Assembly (NCBI GenBank): GCA_900754085.1
Contig: CAAEBO010000011.1
Span: forward strand, 1 to 8,086
Reading direction: 5' to 3'
Origin: Clostridia bacterium
GTDB lineage: Bacteria; Bacillota; Clostridia; TANB77; CAG-508
Length of the DNA: 8,086 nucleotides
The notes below the pieces were generated by a model. The model was not told the origin of the DNA, ran no database searches, and saw only the letters and a list, made by a program, of their open reading frames with translations. Positions 5,838 to 8,086 of this stretch are shown here, piece by piece. The position numbers were made by a program, and so were the translations under genes. Every line of letters begins with the position of its first letter. Positions within the stretch are counted from its first letter, which is position 1.

Positions 5838-7181
5838 TTATTTCTTTTCTAAAATTATTTTTTTCACACTTTCCACAATTAATTTTGTATTTGTATTTTC
5901 TTTAATTTCCTTTTCTATTTTATTACATCCATGCATTACTGTTGTATGATCTCTTTTTCCAAATTCCTCACCTATCTTTGGGAAAGATAGACCAGCTACT
6001 TCTCTACATAGATACATAGCTATTTGTCTTGGATATGCAATATCATTAGATCTTTTAGAACTTTTTAGATCTTTTTTATTAATATTAAAATATTTTGAAA
6101 CTACATCTTGTATATAATCTGCTGAAATTACTTTTTCTTTTTGTGCAGATATGTCGTTTATAGCTTTTTCAGCCATTTCTATTGTAATTGGACCATTAGC
6201 TAATGTAGAAAAAGCTACAAGTTTATTAAATACACCTTCTAATTCTCTTATATTAGAAGCAACTCTTGTTGCAATTGTTGATAAGATAACATCATCTACT
6301 ATAATATTATCAGTTTGAGCTTTTTTTCGTAATATTGCTAAACGAGTTTCATAATCTGGAATAGAAATATCTGCAATTAATCCCCATTCGAATCTAGATT
6401 TTAATCTATCTTCTAATAAAGGAATATCTTTTGGAGGTCTATCACTTGAGATAACAATTTGTTTTCTATTATCATGTAATGTGTTAAATGTGTGGAAAAA
6501 CTCCTCTTGAATTCTTTCTTTTCCAGCTATAAATTGAATATCATCTATAAGTAAAACATCTATATTTCTATATTTGTTTCTAAATTGTTCATTTTTATTA
6601 TCTTTTATAGCATTTATTAATTGATTAGTAAATTTTTCAGATGTTACATATAGTACATTTGAATTGGAATTATTTTTTATTACTTGATGTCCAATTGCAT
6701 GCATTAAGTGAGTTTTACCTAATCCAACATCTCCATACAAAAATAGTGGATTATATGATGTACCTGGTGCTTCAGCAACAGCCAAAGAAGCAGCATGTGC
6801 AAATCTATTATTGTTACCAACTACAAATGTATCAAATGTATATTTTGGATTTAAAGAATTATTTGAAACCCCTATTTCATTGTCATTAAAACTTTTATCT
6901 TCTAACTTACTATCTTCTTCTGCTGAATCAGGATCTTGATATTCTACAATAATTTTACAATCTTTATTTGTAATAAATTTGAAAGTATTTGCAACTAAAT
7001 CATAATATCTTGTTTCAACAGCATCTTTTTGAAAAGGTGAAGAAGCAATTAATATTATTTTGTCATCTGTAAAATCTCTTATGTTTAATGATTTTATCCA
7101 TGTTTCATAAGAAATATTAGTCATCTCATCTTTTAAAAGTTCTTTTGCTTTGGTTAAAAGTTCATTTAGTTCATTTGACAT
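5838..7181 (-). CDS. dnaA: Chromosomal replication initiator DnaA
   Basis: DnaA is the AAA+ ATPase that binds DnaA boxes and opens the origin; it also acts as a transcription factor. I start it at the ATG at 7179-7181 (447 residues, MSNELNELL) because AGGAAGGA lies 9 bases before it, while an in-frame TTG at 7188-7190 abuts that site. Domain I covers about 1-80 and an acidic, Asn-rich linker about 81-110. The AAA+ domain has Walker A GDVGLGKTH (150-158; the second residue is usually Gly), Walker B VLLIDDIQF (209-217), the box VII arginine-finger region LEDRLKSRFEWG (256-267) and sensor II NIRELEG (310-316). Domain IV carries the DNA-binding signature DHTTVMHGCNKI (411-422). The gene is complete. 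Three DnaA boxes lie in its leader, consistent with autoregulation, and it is probably co-transcribed with dnaN. Confidence 0.98.
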   Translation of the reverse strand: MSNELNELLTKAKELLKDEMTNISYETWIKSLNIRDFTDDKIILIASSPFQKDAVETRYYDLVANTFKFITNKDCKIIVEYQDPDSAEEDSKLEDKSFNDNEIGVSNNSLNPKYTFDTFVVGNNNRFAHAASLAVAEAPGTSYNPLFLYGDVGLGKTHLMHAIGHQVIKNNSNSNVLYVTSEKFTNQLINAIKDNKNEQFRNKYRNIDVLLIDDIQFIAGKERIQEEFFHTFNTLHDNRKQIVISSDRPPKDIPLLEDRLKSRFEWGLIADISIPDYETRLAILRKKAQTDNIIVDDVILSTIATRVASNIRELEGVFNKLVAFSTLANGPITIEMAEKAINDISAQKEKVISADYIQDVVSKYFNINKKDLKSSKRSNDIAYPRQIAMYLCREVAGLSFPKIGEEFGKRDHTTVMHGCNKIEKEIKENTNTKLIVESVKKIILEKK

Positions 7182-7239
7182 TTCTTTCAATCCTTCCTAC
7201 AAAGTATAAGGGAATTAGTAAATTTGTGAATTTTTATTA

Positions 7240-7271
7240 TTATCCACAATCATATCCACAACTGTTGATAA
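7240..7271. promoter_or_regulatory. DnaA-box cluster in the dnaA leader
   Basis: A perfect TTATCCACA (7240-7248), ATATCCACA (7252-7260, one mismatch) and, in the opposite orientation, TGTTGATAA (7263-7271, one mismatch) lie 60-90 bases before the dnaA start and downstream of its predicted promoter. They can serve both oriC and repression of dnaA by its own product. The outer two boxes have centres 23 bp apart, as in the recF leader. Confidence 0.85.
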
Positions 7272-7359
7272 CTTTAAAAAATATGTAAAAATACTGTAAT
7301 ACAAGTTGCAATATTTACAAAAAAAAATAAAAAATATCACTATTCCCTATTGTTTTTAC

Positions 7360-7388
7360 ATTATATATAAATAAAGTTACTTAGTCAA
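7360..7388 (-). promoter_or_regulatory. dnaA promoter
   Basis: On the minus strand TTGACT (7383-7388), a 17-base spacer and a perfect TATAAT (7360-7365) form a strong sigma-A promoter. Transcription would begin near 7353, giving an AU-rich leader of about 170 bases. It lies between DnaA-box clusters on both sides (7240-7271 and 7418-7447). Confidence 0.8.
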
Positions 7389-7417
7389 TAATAAAGGACA
7401 AAAAACTTAAATAAATC

Positions 7418-7447
7418 TGTGTATAATGTGGATAATTTTGTGGATAA
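7418..7447. promoter_or_regulatory. oriC DnaA-box cluster, three tandem sites
   Basis: TGTGTATAA (7418-7426), TGTGGATAA (7427-7435) and TGTGGATAA (7439-7447) lie head to tail in one orientation; the last two are perfect consensus and the first is the R2-type variant TTATACACA on the other strand. The first two abut with no spacer. This is the densest strong-affinity cluster in the window and the likely loading core of the upstream half of oriC. Positions 7448-7575 beyond it are an AT-rich spacer with no gene; the only order I see there is a 10-bp palindrome, GTTTATAAAC (7495-7504). Confidence 0.9.
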
Positions 7448-7575
7448 GTGTGAAAAAATCATAAAAACTACAAATTATTACATAATATTACAAAGTTTAT
7501 AAACCTTATAAAAGCGTAATATTCCAAGACAAAACAAATTTTTACTTTTTGCGACAATAATTAACATTTTTAGGG

Positions 7576-7619
7576 TGTGAATAATTTTAATTACAACATG
7601 TGTATAAGTATGTGAATAA
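7576..7619. promoter_or_regulatory. oriC DnaA-box cluster next to rpmH
   Basis: TGTGAATAA (7576-7584), TGTGTATAA (7599-7607) and TGTGAATAA (7611-7619) share one orientation, the same as in the cluster at 7418-7447. Each differs from the consensus at one position, so they should bind more weakly. Centre spacings are 23 and 12 bp. They end 35 bases before the rpmH -35 box and could link rpmH transcription to DnaA. Confidence 0.75.
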
Positions 7620-7654
7620 TATATTTCCTATTTAGAAATTATATCTAATAAATG

Positions 7655-7684
7655 TTGACAAATACCTAATTTCTATAGTATAAT
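7655..7684 (+). promoter_or_regulatory. rpmH promoter
   Basis: A perfect TTGACA (7655-7660) and a perfect TATAAT (7679-7684), 18 bases apart, form a strong sigma-A promoter. Transcription would begin near 7691, about 65 bases before the rpmH start. Confidence 0.85.
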
Positions 7685-7756
7685 TGTTATGCTTTTTAAT
7701 TATAAAAACAAATATTTTATATATTTTATAACAATAGATATAGGAGGTGCATAAAA

Positions 7757-7891
7757 ATGAAAATGACTTATCAACCAAAAACAAGACAAAGAAGTAAAGA
7801 ACATGGATTCATGAAAAGAATGAAAACTAGAGCAGGAAGAAATGTTTTAAAAGCAAGAAGAGCTAAAGGAAGAAAAAAATTATCAGCTTAA
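7757..7891 (+). CDS. rpmH: 50S ribosomal protein L34
   Basis: This small basic protein of the large ribosomal subunit binds 23S rRNA. The 44 residues, beginning MKMTYQPKTRQRSKEHGF and ending KGRKKLSA, match the L34 family from end to end: YQPK start, HGFxKRM core, GRNVLKARRAKGRKKLSA-type end. AGGAGGTG lies 7 bases before the ATG. A second in-frame ATG at codon 3 is the alternative start used in some annotations. It diverges from dnaA across oriC and leads the rpmH-rnpA operon from a strong promoter. A small hairpin follows the stop and may reduce transcription into rnpA, which needs far less product. Confidence 0.98.
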   Translation: MKMTYQPKTRQRSKEHGFMKRMKTRAGRNVLKARRAKGRKKLSA

Positions 7892-7900
7892 TTATTATAT

Positions 7901-7922
7901 GGCCACATTTAGTGGTCTTTTT
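7901..7922 (+). terminator. Weak terminator/attenuator between rpmH and rnpA
   Basis: GGCCAC (7901-7906) pairs with GTGGTC (7912-7917) with one G-U wobble and a 5-base loop, followed directly by five T (7918-7922). The stem is short, so partial termination that lets some transcripts reach rnpA is more likely than a full stop. Confidence 0.65.
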
Positions 7923-7956
7923 GCAATTTATAAAAAAATAATAAAGAGTGGTAAGA

Positions 7957-8086
7957 ATGTTAAAGACAGATACATTAAAAAAAAATTACGAATTTAAAAA
8001 TGTTTTAACAAAAGGAAAATACTATAATGGAAATTATATTGATATTTATATAAAAAAAAATAATAAGAAAATTAATTATATAGGTA
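7957..8086 (+). CDS. rnpA: Ribonuclease P protein component (5' part, cut by the right edge)
   Basis: RnpA is the protein cofactor of RNase P, which with the RNA subunit removes 5' leaders from precursor tRNAs. Only 43 codons are present. LKKNYEFKNVLTKGKYYNGNYIDIY fits the N-terminal part of the family, where 'L+k..dF..v...Gk......' precedes the central cleft strand; the RNR motif would lie beyond the window. AAGAGTGG precedes the ATG. It follows rpmH by 65 bases across a weak terminator, its standard neighbour in bacteria. The encoded part is unusually rich in Lys, Asn and Ile, in line with the base composition of the genome. Confidence 0.93.
   Translation, partial: MLKTDTLKKNYEFKNVLTKGKYYNGNYIDIYIKKNNKKINYIG

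Noticed and set aside
7290..7315. Small hairpin in the dnaA leader (AATACTG with CAATATT) followed by T-rich sequence on the minus strand
   Set aside because: Seven A/T-rich pairs with one wobble and a 12-base loop are too weak to call an attenuator in DNA this AT-rich.
7495..7504. Palindrome GTTTATAAAC in the oriC spacer
   Set aside because: Ten-base A/T-rich palindromes are expected by chance in such sequence and no partner copy was seen.
7549..7557. Spo0A-box-like TTGCGACAA near oriC, and a similar ATCGACA at 819-825
   Set aside because: Each differs from TGTCGAA, the single copies are weak, and nothing else shows that the organism sporulates.
1..8086. CRISPR array, insertion sequence, tRNA or rRNA gene, alternative genetic code
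   Set aside because: No regular repeats, transposase, terminal inverted repeats or RNA gene signatures were seen; all complete genes end in TAA and Trp is encoded by TGG as usual.

Overview
The window is the chromosomal replication origin of an AT-rich, low-GC Gram-positive bacterium, most likely a member of the Clostridia. Three things point there. The order dnaA, dnaN, recF, remB, gyrB with rpmH-rnpA diverging is the Bacillota arrangement. The encoded proteins are closest in style to clostridial families, for example PLWGKMLNVEK in GyrB and a RemB homologue. The DNA is strongly A+T biased, and every complete gene ends in TAA. I cannot name the species.

Layout from left to right. Positions 1-748 hold two minus-strand genes, the second cut by the window edge, that resemble the TraC/VirB4 parts of a type IV secretion or conjugation ATPase. 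They have their own consensus promoter (771-799). Gene gyrB (906-2837) ends at an intrinsic terminator and overlaps the end of remB, which follows recF by 17 bp. The recF-remB-gyrB operon starts at its own promoter (4281-4309), directly behind the dnaN terminator. Genes dnaN and dnaA follow, all on the minus strand. Going right from dnaA there is a 575-bp non-coding region, then rpmH and the start of rnpA on the plus strand.

The origin looks bipartite, as in Bacillus subtilis. The dnaA-rpmH gap holds nine DnaA boxes in three clusters plus the divergent dnaA and rpmH promoters. The dnaA-dnaN gap holds inverted DnaA-box pairs, then a DnaA-trio-like tract and a pure A/T stretch next to dnaN, which is the likely unwinding site. 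Further DnaA boxes lie in the recF leader and inside recF. DnaA, the sliding clamp (DnaN), RecF and gyrase are therefore encoded around the site where they act, and both gene arms are transcribed away from the origin.

Departures from the usual plan are: no S4-domain gene (yaaA/rlbA) between dnaN and recF, no gyrA after gyrB, conjugation-like genes in its place, and a TraC-like gene whose conserved N-terminus appears to start at an ATA codon. I found no phage, transposon, CRISPR array, tRNA or rRNA. The core of the window is a known system; the least explained parts are the left-edge genes and the fine structure of the origin.
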